Source: Montifringilla adamsi (lineage: Eukaryota > Chordata > Aves > Passeriformes > Passeridae). From it: a stretch of 64,000 bases of DNA. Every line of letters begins with the position of its first letter. Position 1 is the first letter of the stretch. Under the pieces are notes generated by a model. The model did no database searches, was not told the DNA's origin, and saw only the letters and a program-made list of their open reading frames with translations. Positions 1-13,532 of the stretch are shown here, piece by piece. The DNA lies in assembly GCA_017590115.1 (NCBI GenBank), contig JAGGNK010008670.1, positions 3,286,001 through 3,350,000 on the forward strand. The letters are read 5' to 3'. A program made the translations under genes and the position numbers.

Positions 1-1635
1 TGCCTGGAGCAGGGAGGGATGGAGAAGGTTAAACATGTGCTAAAGATGCCTTAAAAATTCACTTTATTTGTCATTTTAATCAATGATATGTCAGTAATAG
101 ACTGCCACAACTGAAATGCTATGGAAAAGTATGTGGCTACTGAAGTTATATTTTCATTAGTTTATTGTTGATATATTTCAGGTTTCTAAATGGAAAATAG
201 AAAATTCTAAAGTGAATTTGAGCCTTGCAAAACTAAAACTAATAGTTAGAACCTCCACTGGCAAATTAAAATATTTTCCAAGTCAGGCTGGAACAACAAC
301 TTGGTCTAAATGATTTTTCCAGCATCACTGGTCAGTTGCTTCCCAAAAATTACTTCCTATCCTCTTTTAAGTTTTGAGGTGAGTAATAATTTGGAGCTTT
401 GGAAACCCTTTTGTGTTTTTTCTACAGTAAGATTTGGTGCCTTCTGAAAGTAGGTCCTGTTCCAGATAGGTTTTGTTTATGGTCACATAAAAAGCTATGA
501 AGGTTGGGTAAATTTCAGATTTGACTGTTTGAAAATTTAGAATTTTTAAAGTTTCCTCTTAGGTGTTTTCTTTTCCCCCAGTGATAATGAAAGCACTGAC
601 TTACTCTGCTTAAAAGAACAGCAGCTGTTATTTGTCTAGGCAGATATTTAATTTCTGCTTTGTTGCATCTCCCGTGGAAGGAGAGGCAGCTGTGGATGAA
701 GTGGTCCCTGGAGACACTGGCCCTGTGATTCTTATAATTTCTTTTATTTTTGAGTGTCTTTATCATTCTTTTTCCTTTTCCCTCTTCCTTTTTTTTCCCA
801 TCCTGGCTGCTTTCCACACCTCAAGATGTGACTTAAACTTTAGATCCAGTTATTTCAAAATTGTTTTCTGCTTCTTCAGGTACTTTCTAATAATCTCTTC
901 TAAGTATACCAAAAGTTGAAAAGGCCAAATCTATTTCATGACCATCTGGAATAAAAGTGGCTGCTCCTGTTTTTCAGACATTTGAGAGATTCTCATGGTG
1001 GTACTGAAGTGCGGGAATTGGTGTCTGTGCTATCCTTTTAAAGAAAACTTATTTCTTACTGTTTCCTTTTTTGTAAAATCTAATTGCTTTTTCTTCACCA
1101 AGAATTCACAGGCAATTGCTTTTCTCGCTGTTATCCGTGCTGCAAGGGTGGCTTTTGTGTGCAGGGCTGCTGACCTGAAGCTGTTTTTTTCTCTCTCTAG
1201 TCTCACTGTTTGGGAGCTCAGGGAGCTGACAGGAGTTAGGGGAGGCAGTGCTGATCTGCTGGATGTCTGACATCCTTTCCTTCACACGTGAGCGCTGGAA
1301 ATCCTGTTAGTATTATCATAATGTAACATGAGGGCAGAAACAGTCCATTACATGGAAATTTTTATGGCTGGCTTTTCACTTGTCCATCCATCTCTTCTTC
1401 CTACACCTGCTCCAGTCTGAGAGGTACCTGCAGTGTGACTTTTATCCTTCCCCACTGACCCTTTGCGACTCTTGCTGAGGCCTCTAGATCCGTGTGCTGC
1501 ATTTATGTTGTAAGTTATCTAGAAGATGTGAATATAACTTTTCTGGGGTTGGGAAAATAAAAACCTCAGCTCAATATGATGTTAAACTTCCTCAGTATTT
1601 TCTCATTTTGGATGTTGGTATCCTATGAAACATAG
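1..1635. other. Unique non-coding stretch
   Basis: I see no gene or repeat here. The sequence is AT-rich and T-biased, with several short pyrimidine tracts. The one notable site is a good polypyrimidine tract ending in TAG at about 1181-1200, which resembles a 3' splice site. A weak donor-like GTGAGC follows at about 1286. The interval between them has no protein signature. The last six bases (1630-1635, ACATAG) are the left copy of the target duplication of the LTR that follows. Confidence 0.6.
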
Positions 1636-2070
1636 TGTGGCAGTCATATTTTCAGGAAAAATCCCTTTGCCAGGATTTCTCTCCTGGGAAGCTGAGAAGC
1701 CTCAGAGAAAAAGGAAAGCATCGTTATCTCATTTGCTTCTCCTGTGTTTTGCTGCTTGGGAATGTGGTTGGAGATTGTTTATCCAACAGGTGGTTGTTTG
1801 ATTGGTTTAATGTGAATTGTTTTGATAGCTTGGCCAATTATGATCAAGCTGTGTTGGACTCTGGAGAGAGAGTCACGAGATTCATTATTATCTTTTTAGA
1901 TAATCTTTTTAGATTATCTTCTGTCTGTATCCTTTGTATATTCTTTAGTATAGTGTAGTTTAGTACTCTTTAATATAATATAGTATCATAAAATAATAAA
2001 TTAGCCTTCTAAGAACATGGAGTCAGATTCATCATTCCTCCCTTCATCTGGGAACTCCGCAAATGCAATA
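1636..2070 (+). mobile_element. Solo LTR of a passerine endogenous retrovirus, + orientation
   Basis: This is a 435-bp long terminal repeat with no internal retroviral sequence beside it, so it is probably a solo LTR left by recombination between two LTRs. I recognise the sequence style from songbird genomes: TGTGGCAG at the start, a block near 1678-1710 rich in CTGGGAAGCTGAGAAGCC, then an AT-rich 3' part. A polyadenylation signal AATAAA lies at 1995-2000 and is followed by the characteristic CCTTCT...CATGGAGTCAG stretch. The left end is TG. The right end is TA, where CA is expected, consistent with one transition. ACATAG occurs directly on both sides (1630-1635 and 2071-2076). A 6-bp target duplication is typical of class II (ERVK-like) elements. 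A small 13-bp tandem repeat (ATCTTTTTAGAT type) lies at 1889-1915. Family name is not asserted. Confidence 0.85.
1995..2000 (+). promoter_or_regulatory. LTR polyadenylation signal AATAAA
   Basis: AATAAA sits about 70 bp before the 3' end of the LTR, where the R region signal is expected. It fixes the LTR as + oriented. The second LTR in this window has the same segment on the minus strand, but there its AATAAA has degenerated. Confidence 0.65.
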
Positions 2071-2076
2071 ACATAG

Positions 2077-5000
2077 TGTTGAAATTGTGTGTAAATCTTG
2101 TTTAGGTGAATATCCTTGTTTGCTGCTGCTATAAATAGGGGCTGTTTATGTAAGTGATGTTTTCCAAGCTGAATCCTTTCTGGATCCTTGTGCAGTCGAA
2201 GAAGGGGAGAGTTCAGTTAAATCCTCTCTTCCCTCATTTCTGTGTTTTGTGGTTAAAATCTTCTCTCATGCACTGGAAGGTGGTACTGTATGAACAGATG
2301 TGGGAACAGAATTTGGAATTATTTTCACACCCAATCTCCACTTGTAATAATCTTTCTTTAGTGGTTTTATGTGGTGTGGGAAGCAACAGGAGGGAGAATG
2401 TGCTAACACAGTAGATAAGGGAGAGATGTTCATCAGAGGGCAGACTTAATAACTGTGAAATAAGTGAATATATTACAATGCTTGCTAAATTCTTTGCATG
2501 GAGAGCAGATTCATCTGTGGCATGACTAGGCAATTACACATTGATTGCAGCGGAGTTGTGCTTCACATCTCTGGAGAGTTTTGCCACAATTTGTTTCACG
2601 TTCCACCTTTGTTCCAGCCAAGTAAACTCGAGACAGAAGAAAATTGCACAACACATGGGGAAAAATGGAAAAGGAGAAACTGTAGGTGTAGCTCTGAGCG
2701 TTGCTCTCGTCATCATCTTTGTATTGCAGAGAGCTTTGTGTGAGGATCCATTTATCCTGGCAGTTGTTCATTATCCTGCCAGCCCCTTGGCATTATCATT
2801 CATCCTGACAGGCACATAATAAAGCCAGGAGTTTCAGAGCTGATGAACAACTGTATCTGTGAATAAATACTCCAGGAGTTTTGGGTTGGGCGACTAATTC
2901 AGTTTTGCTGAAAACATTCTCTTGGTTTTGTCTCGTTCTGCGTGGAAATGGGATGGCAAATAGGCTCACCAAAACCTGAAATGCCATCATTCCTCTCATG
3001 GAATATGCACAGCTTGCTGGAGGTGAAGGGATAAAGCTAACTAGCAATTTAGAGAAGTGTATGAAGAGTGGCATAACTCATTAAAATACCACAGAAAGTT
3101 ATAGTTATCCATTCAGAGCAGTTCAAATGGAGGTTTGATGGTACCTGCCTTGTCTCATTTTCCTCAAAATTCCTGTGTATTCTTAGATAAGTATTTGCAG
3201 TGTAAGGGTGCTGTCTTTATTTAATAAACCCAAAAAAGAGCCCCAAAAAACCCCCAAAAGGTGGCATACTACAAGCATGTTGTTGTAAAACCTGGTCAGG
3301 TAATTTGTGAGCTCAGCACTTCAGAATTGTTACCGCATCACAGAAATGGTTCTTTTTGTTTCCTTGAGTCTTAAAATAAGAAAGACTGTCTAAAAAAACA
3401 TGATTGAACTACCCCAAAATATGTAGACACCCATATTTGGGAAGTTTCAGGTGTACCTAAACAGTTAGAAAAGGGAGATGCACAGGCTGGGGTGGGGGAG
3501 GACGCATGGGAGAAGAGCTGAGTGAGGTTAAATCTGCTCTGACATGGTCTTGGTTAAGCAACATTTTTTGAACCAGGACTATTCTCTTAGTGCAAGTTTA
3601 TCTTTTTAATTGATACATTGCTCTCATGGCCTCACCATTAATGTTCATTTCCATAGGCTTTCAAAAATGCAAATTCAGTGCCAGTACCTCTTTCTTTTAT
3701 TTTTAATAGACCTATCAATGCATCGAGATGAAAGTGTGTATAGCAACAGCACATTCTCTCTTATAAATATCAAAATAGATTTAAAATATGCTCTCTGGGT
3801 AGAGATTCAGAGATTACTGTGCCTTGGGATTCAGGGGCAGAATATGCCTGAAGTGTGGTTCATCCCAGTGTGTGTTACCTTGCACCCCTGGCCGACCTGC
3901 ACTGCAGTTCATTCTGTCTGTGCTGTGCTCTGGATGTAATGCTGTTGAGTTTTGTTTGCCCCTCACTCTGACACATGTACTTAGTAACTATCACCTGATT
4001 TATTTTATTGGGCTTGTTCCTGTCCAATATCAAATTTCCTGACTTAGGAGTTCTGAGCAGGCTATATTTTTTGCTCTGTTGGGAGACCCGTATTTCTGTC
4101 ACCATTTCAAAGGTTTTCTGTGTGGTCATTATTGACCTTGTTCAGTGCTAACAGCAAAACAGTGAGGTTTTTAACCAGTGATGGTGCAGATCTCTTGCCT
4201 TGGCAGGTGTGCCAGTCTCTTCCTAGTGATGCTCTGATGTCTTGGGCTAAATTAACTGGGGACTTGCAAAGCTTTGCTGCACTCAAGCTGGAGGACAAAG
4301 GATGGGAGGGTTGTACAGGTCCAGAAACCACTTCAGTGGCCATGTCTTAGAGTGTACACAGTCCTGGGGAAAAGAAAATCCATCTGGCCTTGCTGTGTGA
4401 GGGCAGAGTGACTGGAAGTTCTTCTTTTGCTGCTGTGCTGTCACCTCACTCGAGGGACAGAGAGGTCCTGCTTTATCCAGCATTTCCTCGGGTCCTTTCC
4501 TGCCAATGCAGTTCAGGCTGTGTTTCATCCAATGAAGTTTTTCCTGCCTCTCCTCTGTTTAATGCAGCAGGATGTGAGCTGTGAGGCTGTGTGTGTCCCT
4601 CAGACAAGGGTGTTGCCATCTCCTGGGAAGCATTTCTTGTGTTTCGCTGCATTGGAGTGCGAGTGGTGCAGAACTTCTGCAGAGCACTGAGAAGCACCTG
4701 GTCTGCTTCCCAAGCCAGGAAGGATTTGTTGCCTTGATGGAGTCTTAAAGATTATCCCCAGCCCTCGATATGGAAGTGATGGCTTTAGGTTGTACCCTGC
4801 AGCACAGCCACAGCTGTGTGTGTTCCTCAGGACATCCTGCTCTTGCCAGCCCAGCAGGAGCTGTTTGTGCTGGCCCTGGCCTCTCCCACCCTCTCTCTGA
4901 AGGTTTGGGGTGGCAGGTGTTTTGCCAGGTTTGAACTCTGCATCAGGCTCTTTTTACTTTTCTAGAGAAGATGAACTCTTAACCCCACAGCCACGGCTCT

Positions 5001-8000
5001 GTCCTTGGCTTGCTCTGTGTCTGGGGCAAGCGGCTTTCAGACATTCTCATCTTACCCATCTGTGAAGTGCATATTAGAAATGTGGGTGGTTTATTTATCT
5101 TAATAATTGCGAAGCTTTTTGAAGCCCTTATAGAGAATTTCATCTGTATGGAGAAACACTCATTAAAAGCCTATTCAGTTCACAATGAAGGAAGTGAGGT
5201 TCTGTGTTTTAAAAAACACTCATTTCAAAATTCTCTTTAAAGTATTGCAGCAACTACATTAAAACTGAGGAGGGCTATTGATTTAATGCACACAATATGA
5301 TATTGTGCTGTTAGGTTTTTCTTTTGGTAGAAATTTGCTATTGATTGTTTTCACTTTGACCAGATAGTAATGAATAGTGAAGTAAGTCTACAAAAGTTGC
5401 CAATACAAAATAAGGTTTGAAAAGTTTCTTGCCATTTTTGATGTAGTGTACTTGTAATGATCTCATTCTTTCTCATACTTAAGTAAATCATTCTCTTCAT
5501 TTTCTTGAGAATAGATTTATGTTTAAAATGCAAGTTTATATAAATGATAGTGCTTTGTGGCTTGCTGTTACAATTCATAGGCAGGAAAATGTGAATGTTG
5601 CAGATACTTGAAGGGACTTTGGCTGAAATTACCCTGACTTAGACTCTTTTCAGCCCTGCTGACTTTGAGGGAGGGATATGAGGCAGCAGAAGACTTGATG
5701 CACCATTAAGCACACTAAAATAGAGGACCTTCTTGGCTTAGGTGCTTGCAGCTCAGACTGAAATCACTGGGAGGTTTAAATGTGAAACAATGCAGGTTCA
5801 GGTTAAGATGGGTGAACCTGAAACAAACTTCCCCAGCAGAATCTGGGAGAGACCAGGGGCAAAGTGTTAAAATACCACTTTATATACAGTGGCTTTGTCT
5901 GGCAGGGTCCCTCCTGACTGCACACACCCTAAGCAGGTTTGGAAGCTTCATTATTGATAAAAGATGTGCTGTCACCATGGAGCAAATCAGAAATGATCAC
6001 CTCCTGCTAGAAGTGGTGGGAGACCTCACACACTCCAGGCATGACTGAATCTCTCTGTCCAGGGACTCCAGGCTGGTGCCAGTCAGCATGGCAGAATAAA
6101 AGTCCATCCTAGTTCAGGTGGAGAGGATAAAGAAAAGAACAGTCAGAAGAGAGAAAAGAAGTCCTGACTTCAGTGAATAGCAGTGTTAAGTGATGTGGAG
6201 TGGCAGTTCTGCAATTACGTGGATCTGGGACTATGCAGGCAGAGGGAATAGTCCTGGAGCCAGAGGAGAAATTTAGGAATAGGTGCCAGAAGAATGGATG
6301 ATTGTTTCATTTTTAATTCTTATTATTTATGCCATTAATTTTTTATAGATTTTTTTTCCCTGTCTGATGTCTGAAATTTAGTGGTTTCTGCTATAAACTG
6401 AGGTTCTGGTCTTGGCAGTGAAATGCAGCTAGAGGATTTTGGCCGGTCGTCTTGCTTAACTCTGCCCATCTGTCATCAGCATCCTGTGCTCTGTGGCAGA
6501 GAGGAACGGGGAGTTTGACTTCAGAGATGCTTGTTATGCCTGGCATGTCACTGCTCATGACAGATCTGATGTACTCGTGTAGCAATTAATGGTGGTGCAG
6601 CTTTTCTTTTGGCACCACCACGCTCCGTGAGTTTTCATCATCCCGCACTCAGTTTGAAGTGAACAAAACACTGAGTGTTAGAGACAGTGAAGGCTGAGGT
6701 TGCAGATGCTTTTGCAAATAGCATGAGAGAAGATGTGCTGTGGTGTAGGCCTGGCTGGGCATCAGGATTTCTGTTCTGAGCTTGTTTTCAAGATCAGAGA
6801 GATGTTTTGTCTTCGTCTCACCCCGATTTGGAAGAGAGCAACAAAATTCAAGTGTTTATGGACCTGAAGACCTCCCTTATTCTGCTTTGGGTAGAGAACA
6901 CCTCTTAAGTTGAGCGGAGCCCTGCTCTGGCCGCTGCTGGATAAATGTGGAGTGCTCACTGTGACTCCTTTTAGCCCTCACTGAGCTGAGGAGCCCTGCA
7001 GTCACACAGCGCGACACGTCCCTGGCTCTGTGCAAGCTCGGCTGGTGCCAGCACAGCGTCCCAAAAACATCCCAGTTCTGTGACTGAAGGAAACCCCTGG
7101 GGATTTGGGGTCCACAACCCCTCCAGATGGGCTCTCAGGGTTGTTGCAAACCAGGGATCTCCAGCTGCTCTCTGAGCAGCTTTGCTCTGCACGAGCATAT
7201 GCCTCCTCCATGTCTCACCAGAGCTGGATTCCAACTCGTGTTTTCTCTGAGATGCTTTATTGAATGATCTAAAAACTAAACAAGCTTGTTTTTCTTGGAA
7301 AGGTCTCAATAGCCTTTATTGTAAATTTAATTCTGATGGTGTTTCTGGAAGATCTGATTGGCACAATCCACTGTGTTGGGCCTCTTCTCAGAGATGGTCA
7401 GCAGGATGGGTTTAGTACAGCATTAAAATCTCCTCTGATGAGAACGTGACTACTTCTATTCTAATGTAAAACTAGTAAAATGAAACACCAAGTTTAAACT
7501 ACTTTGCCTCAGAATGAAACTCAGTATAAATATTTAGGCTAAAATATGAAATGTTTTACAGCAAGATACAGTATTCAGCATCTACTCACGTAAGAGAAGG
7601 TAATAAAACAAAGATAATCTTTATCTCTACCAAATGAAAAAAATCCACAACGCTGATCTCACTTGAGCCTGTATAAATAATTATTCTGAATTAATTTTGG
7701 GCTTATGTTTATTCTGCAATGTGATTGTCTGACAGCTGTTTATATGCAGTTGTAGCTTTACAGCCTAATTCTGCTGCTGCTGATGTGAATGTCAAACTCG
7801 GCTTCCTTCAGTGGGAGGACAATTGGACCCATCTGAAGAGTGAAACTACAAATTTTTACTTTATAAAAGTAAATTGTTACAAAACCCCTTCCTGTCTGGG
7901 TTTTCAGTGACTAGAATGTGTTTTCCATACTCAAACTGTAACAAGTTGAAACTTGCATTATTATCTGCGCTGGTTTTAGTGACTATTACAGCACATTTCC

Positions 8001-11000
8001 AAAGTGTTTTACAGGCATAATATTTCAGGATTTTGCTTATTGCAGTCTTTAAACTGAAAAATTGCCTTCTAGAGCCGAGCTGTCCAAGTCCAGCTTGGCA
8101 GCTGCTCTGCTGCAGACTTGGACCCATCCCACTCCACATCTTGTCGATGGAGTTATTCCATATTGTATTACAGATTTCTTATATAAATAACTCCACATCT
8201 CAAAGGGACTGAAACAACAGTTCTGGGCTGGGCCTTTTCTGATCTTTGATGCTTTTGCTGGCAGTGATGTGTGTGTGGGTCCTGACTCAGCTACTGCACT
8301 CTTCTGCCTGCTTTTTTCCCCCTTCTTTTCCATTTTTAATATCAGAGGATCACTTAGGCACCTCAGCCTTGGTCTGAACACCCCATTTGCTGGCCAGTTC
8401 TGGTCTTCCAGCCTGGAAGGCCTGGATCATCTGTGCTTTAGAAAAAGAATTACAGTAAATCTTTCACATGGGAAAAGAGTGCTCGGAGCTTGGACTTTAT
8501 TTCCTTTGCCCGTATTATGTGTGACAATAAAAATACCCAGATCCTAATAATTTCAAACCATCATTATTTAGATTATTTTTCCCAAAGGCTGTGTAATTCC
8601 TTCTGCTTCTCTGCTGTTGATAGGGATGGAAGGGACAGATTTTAGATGTGGCTTAGGCACTTTACCATTTGCATAACAACAAAAAACATTAGCTAAAAAT
8701 CACTTTCTGCTATACAACAATGTAATGTACAAAAATAAATATCTTTAAAATACCTTGAAAAGCTATTTATCTCCAGAAGACTTTAAAAGTTAATTTTAAT
8801 TATCAATGCTGCATGCCAGTATTTCACAGTGGGTATCCTCTGCAGAAGAAATATTTCTTTTAATGCCTTCCTTTGCGGATTGGGGGTGGGCCTCAAGATA
8901 TATTTGTACGCTCTCAAAGAAAGGGTTTTACTAAAGCATATCTGCAGAAAGGTGGTGATGCCTGTCACTGAACTGACTGATTGATTGATGTCTGTGGTTT
9001 TCAAAATACATTAGAGGATATTCCCTTTCTTAAATAAGCCTTTCTGGTTTCAGTGAAGAAGGAAGGAGCTGCTTTTGGGTGCTGTGAGAAGTTCCAAACC
9101 ATTTCTTGGTTTTCTTTCTCCCAGCCACCAGTGTTACAAGGTGGGAATCCTGGTTTATTCTAGTTTTTAGGGTAGCCTAAGGCGCTTTAGTAAAGTCAGT
9201 ATTGTTTGTTTGTTCATAAATCTGGGGTGGATAGAGGTTGTCTCTTAATGAATATGTGATTTTGAGGAGGGTGTGTGCATGTCTACATACATCTGTTATC
9301 AAAGGGTGAGGAAAAAAGCTTAATTCTGTAAATCTGTAAAGTTTTTTTAGTCAGTCTTCAAGGTGATAATGCTGTTCTCCTGCTTTGCTTAGAAATTTTG
9401 TTGACACATACAAATATACCTCCAGTTCGCTGTCACTGAATAGTCTGGGCATTGTGAATACACACAGACATTCTTCAAGGGTGACTTCTTCCCAGCCATC
9501 CTCCTTACAAACGCTCACAAGAAGAGCAGAACCTTTCCAAGAGATGTTTTTTTCTGAGGATCTGTGTCTCTGCAGAAAGTCCTTTAGGACTAATGCTTGG
9601 GCACTAGCCTGGATATTGAAATTTCAGCACCATTAGCTGGAGTGTCCCAATTACTTTAATTGACACAGACATATTTGAGGAGAGAGGCTGTTTCCAAGGT
9701 TACCAGGATTTGAATTACAGCATCACTTTTTTAAAAGAAAAAAAAAAAATAGAAAAAGCCACCTTCCCTCTAAACTCCAGTCCTTTTAAAAAGTCTAAGA
9801 AATTGTAGTAAGAGTGGAGTAGGCTCTTCCCAGCCCTAGTAAATATGGTCCTAAGCAAAATGATTCAATGTCTTATCTAATGCTGCGGCCACTTTGGTTT
9901 GATTTATTCAAAAAGTACCAGTGTTATGACTAAATGCTCTTAAAGGATCAGTTTCTGGATCATAGCTGCAGCCACTGGGGAATACTGTGAAACACTTCCT
10001 TCAGTGTCAGGTCCATGTGCATGTCTGGCACTGAAAGAAAACACATTTTCTCTCATCACCTCTTTTCAGGAAAAATGTGTTACAGTCGATAGAAATGAGA
10101 GCTGAGCCTTCAGCTCTGTTCTATATTAATGTTAAAAATGTTCATCTTATTATAAGTTGGCCTAATTCTAGAAATGTCGTGTCTTCCAAACACTTCTAAA
10201 TAATTCTTAAAAATCTGTGATGCAACTCCTAGTTCCACTGCTGCATCCCAACATCTGGTTCACTTTAGTGGGAGTTTCAAATACTTACCCTCAATGTGCT
10301 GTGTGAGAATTTGAGAGTGTGATTTGATCCAGATTCTGAGGGCCTAACACTGGACATGGCAGCAGGTCCTGGAAGAGGGAGGAGGTACAGGAGAAGTTAA
10401 TGCCTGAAGCTGTTCTTCTGCCCCACTGCTGCCACTTTATTGTGAATATTGCACCCTGATACAGAGCCAGACTCTGTTGGAGCTCCTGGTCAGGTTGTGC
10501 CTTTCCTTGAGCCAACTTCCACTCTTGGAAGTGGTGATATTCCACTCTGCCCTGAAGACTCTTCTCCCTTCCCCAGACTCTTCTCAGGCATGGAAACCTG
10601 CAGGACCTGGCAGCGGTGGCTGGAAATGAGGACAGAACATTGGAAGTATGGGAGAGGGAGAAACTATAAAATGCACATTATTCTTTTTCCCCTGGCAGTC
10701 AGTTTTGCTTTTAGCTTTGGAGATGAACACTGGGAATTGACTCAGCCAGTGCTGGAGCTGAGCACTTGCTGTTGTGTCCCCTTCTGTTGTCTTGTGGACT
10801 AAGTTGTGTTCACAAGTTCAGGGGATCTTTTGGTTCTTAATTCTATATTTTCTATAATGGTCTAATGCAGAAAGTCTCTGTGCCTGTAAGTTCAGCCAAT
10901 TAACTTTCTGTGAACTCTCCTGCTAAATTTCCCTCTATTTCCATCACTGTAAATCAGGAGCAGCTTGACTGGCCCCACTCTGAAGTCTCTTTATGTAATT

Positions 11001-11427
11001 GAAAGTGGAGAGCTTGAAAAGCAGTCTGCAAAAGGTTTTGTGGCAGAAATTCTCTTGAGAGAAGGAGCTTTTAGTCCTCCTGTTCTGGTGCTACGTCAAG
11101 CAGTAGCCTGTGTGTTGTGGAACAAGGACAGGTACCCAGTTAATTTACACCTCAGAGTCCCCTGGGGATGAGGTACCTCCCACTGGCTCAGCTTTCTGCT
11201 TGAGCAGGTCCAGGACCGTTTAAGACCCATTTTAAAGGATGCTCTGGCACACCTGCATTCCCTAAATCCCTGCCTGTCTGCAGCACAGAGCAGCAAAAGG
11301 CACTGAGAGCCTCAGCCTGGTGAAAACCTATTGAAACCACTTGGACATGGAACCAGAGAAGTTCTGTGAGGACTCCAGAGCAATTCTGTAGCTGTGATGA
11401 GTTTACATGAAGTTCAGGGTTCAGGGA
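2077..11427. other. Unique non-coding stretch
   Basis: I see no gene and no confident interspersed repeat in these 9.3 kb. Minor low-complexity sites are an A/C-rich patch at about 3229-3262 and a run of 12 A at 9738-9749. Many short open frames occur on both strands, none with a recognisable domain or a run of convincing codons between splice signals. The block at 6970-7200 is somewhat richer in GC. The rest is AT-rich intron-like DNA. Confidence 0.6.
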
Positions 11428-11548
11428 GGCACACGGGGCTCTCAGATCATCAGTCATCTGTGAGGGTGGGACTGCAGTTGTTAGAGCATGCAGGCACACT
11501 GGGCTCTCAGATCATCAGTCATCTGTGAGGGTGGGACTGCAGTTGTTA
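11428..11548. repeat. 65-bp tandem duplication, two copies
   Basis: Copy 1 spans 11428-11492 and copy 2 starts at 11493, giving a period of 65 bp. The shared core runs from GGCACAC through GGGCTCTCAGATCATCAG to the block ending in GCAGTTGTTA. The copies differ at one base near the start (CACACG versus CACACT) and diverge after GTTGTTA. High identity suggests a fairly recent duplication. There is no known function. An open frame on the minus strand (11188-11499) crosses it, but I regard that as chance. Confidence 0.9.
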
Positions 11549-13228
11549 CAGGCATGCTGTCCACTGCTAAGACAGGTTCATAATCAATTTTTTTATTTGA
11601 GTGAAACCGATTTTTTTCTTACTGGAGCAGGCTGTAAGATCTGTGGATCTTATCCAGCAGATTTATTAATTTCAAGCCATTCTGGATTATGTCAGCTTTA
11701 TTGAACTATAACCATTAAAGAAAATAAAAGGCTGTTCTCAGAGCCCCCAAGATCTTTTCTTTAGAGAATTGGAAAATGGGTAGGAAGGGCTTGGGATGAA
11801 TTTCCCTTCTAGTCCATGATTCAGGTGTTTGCAAGAAATGATTTGTGGGTGAATCCAGATTTCTGGCTGTGTTTTGCCAGGAGAAGAGGCAACAACACCC
11901 TCTCAACAGCATAATGAAAACCAGGCATTTAATTTTTCTGTATTTTCATTAAGTGAAGCTTGCCAGTTCTAGCCATATGTGCCATTGCTGTTTTAATCAT
12001 ATAAACGATACATACAGAGAAATGATACACAACGCATGCACTTGGAATTACTGAGTGTTCTTTATGCCACTTCTGTGAAAAATTGACTTTTATTATAATC
12101 TTTTAGAGCTCTGAATGGAGAATTGTATTCCTTAGTGTTGAACTAGGGTTTTAGGCACTGTGACAGGAGGGTTGTGTTGAGGACTGGACACATGATGAGC
12201 AGAAAGTCTGTAGAGGGAAGGCTGACAAACAAAAAGACTCATTTTCTTTGTGAAACCAAATCTACCAAGAATATCCACTGAGTGTATTTTTCTTAATTTT
12301 AAAATTCACCTGCCTCTTTCATTCTATACAGATTTGAGCACTTGGCATGAATGAATTGTAGATAAGGCCACTTCCTTTGACTGCATAGGTGCAGGGTTCT
12401 TCCAGTACTGGTTTATGTGTAATCTTGTTAAATCCCACCTCTGAAACCATCCCATGCAGAACTCATGTGGTGGTGATTTAAATTGCAGAGGCCAAAGGTA
12501 AAAAAAAACACAGAGTGCACTTGCAGCTTTTATTTTTTCCAAAGAATACTGTCTGGAGATCTTAGTGCAAAAACTTAAAAAATGGTAAATTCCCAGTGAA
12601 GTGCTTTGTTTGACACTGTTTATTTAACTATTGTCTTTTTCTAGTAAATGTGGTTGTGTGTAACACACACACGTGTGCTCACCTCACAGACGTATTATAG
12701 GAGTTTCTTATCAAATCCATGGAGGTTGTTCAGTCACCCTTGAGACTCCTCCCCATACCCAGCCATGATTTTCTAATTCCAGTTATGCAAAAACCATTTT
12801 GGGGACACGGAGTGAGAATGCAAACTTTTGTTTTATTCCAGCTCATTGAAGAATTGCTTTAACACACTTTTCATCATTTATCTCCTCATTTATATTCAGC
12901 TGCTGTTCTGGGATTTGCCAGACTCAAAGGTTTCTCATTTTACTATTTCTCTCCTTGCTTAAAGGAAAAAAAAAAGATGTAGTAGTTGGTTGCACTTAGT
13001 AATTGTCTGGGGGTGAAGTCATGGCTCCCTTAAAATTGATAGAAGAGCACTCATTGACTGTAATTAAACTGAGATTTCCATTTGAAATCTGAAAACAAAT
13101 CTTTCTTTTTTTCTTTTGCCTTCTCCTCTCTATTCAATGTTTCATCCCTGCTCACTTGCAAGGTGTTCAAATGCTCTTATTTGCATTTGTAGTAACAACA
13201 AGAAACTTCATTTCTGTTGCATGACCAA
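11549..13228. other. Unique non-coding stretch
   Basis: I see no gene or identifiable repeat. Notable only are a short alternating CA/GT patch near 12662-12676 and pyrimidine-rich tracts near 13100-13130. Confidence 0.6.
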
Positions 13229-13532
13229 CTTATGGGACCTATAGGGATCACCCAGTGCAGCTCCTGGCCCTGCACAGGCACCCCAACAATCCCACCCTGT
13301 GCATCCCTGGGAATGTTGTCCAAAAACTCCTGGAGCTCTGGCAGCCTCAGGGCTGGGACCATTCCCTGGGGAGCCTGGGCAGCACCCAGCACCTTCTGGG
13401 GAGGAACTTTTTCTGATATTCTCCCAGATGTGCCCTGACACAGCTCCAGATGTTCCCTTGGGTCCAGTCCCCGGTCCCCAGAGAGAAGAGGTCAGTGCCT
13501 TTTCCTTCCCCTCCTGAGGAAGCTGTAGATTC
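13229..13532 (-). mobile_element. CR1 LINE fragment (3' region), minus strand
   Basis: About 300 bp match the familiar reverse-complement look of an avian CR1 3' region. The order is a block around GCAGCTCCTGGCCCTGCACA, then CCCCAACAATCCCACCCTGTG, a CTCTGGCAGCCT block, CCATTCCCTGGGGAGCCTG, GGAACTTTTTCTGATAT, CCCTGACACAGCTCCAG, and AGAGAAGAGGTCAGTGCC, ending in GAGGAAGCTGTAG. CR1 elements are normally 5'-truncated and lack a poly-A tail. This copy also lacks the extreme 3' end, which would lie to its left. It is old and inactive. The open frames seen in it are by-products of the CR1 sequence, not genes. Confidence 0.9.

Noticed and set aside
13177..13517. Overlapping open frames with tryptophan- and proline-rich translations
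   Set aside because: They are translations of a minus-strand CR1 fragment.
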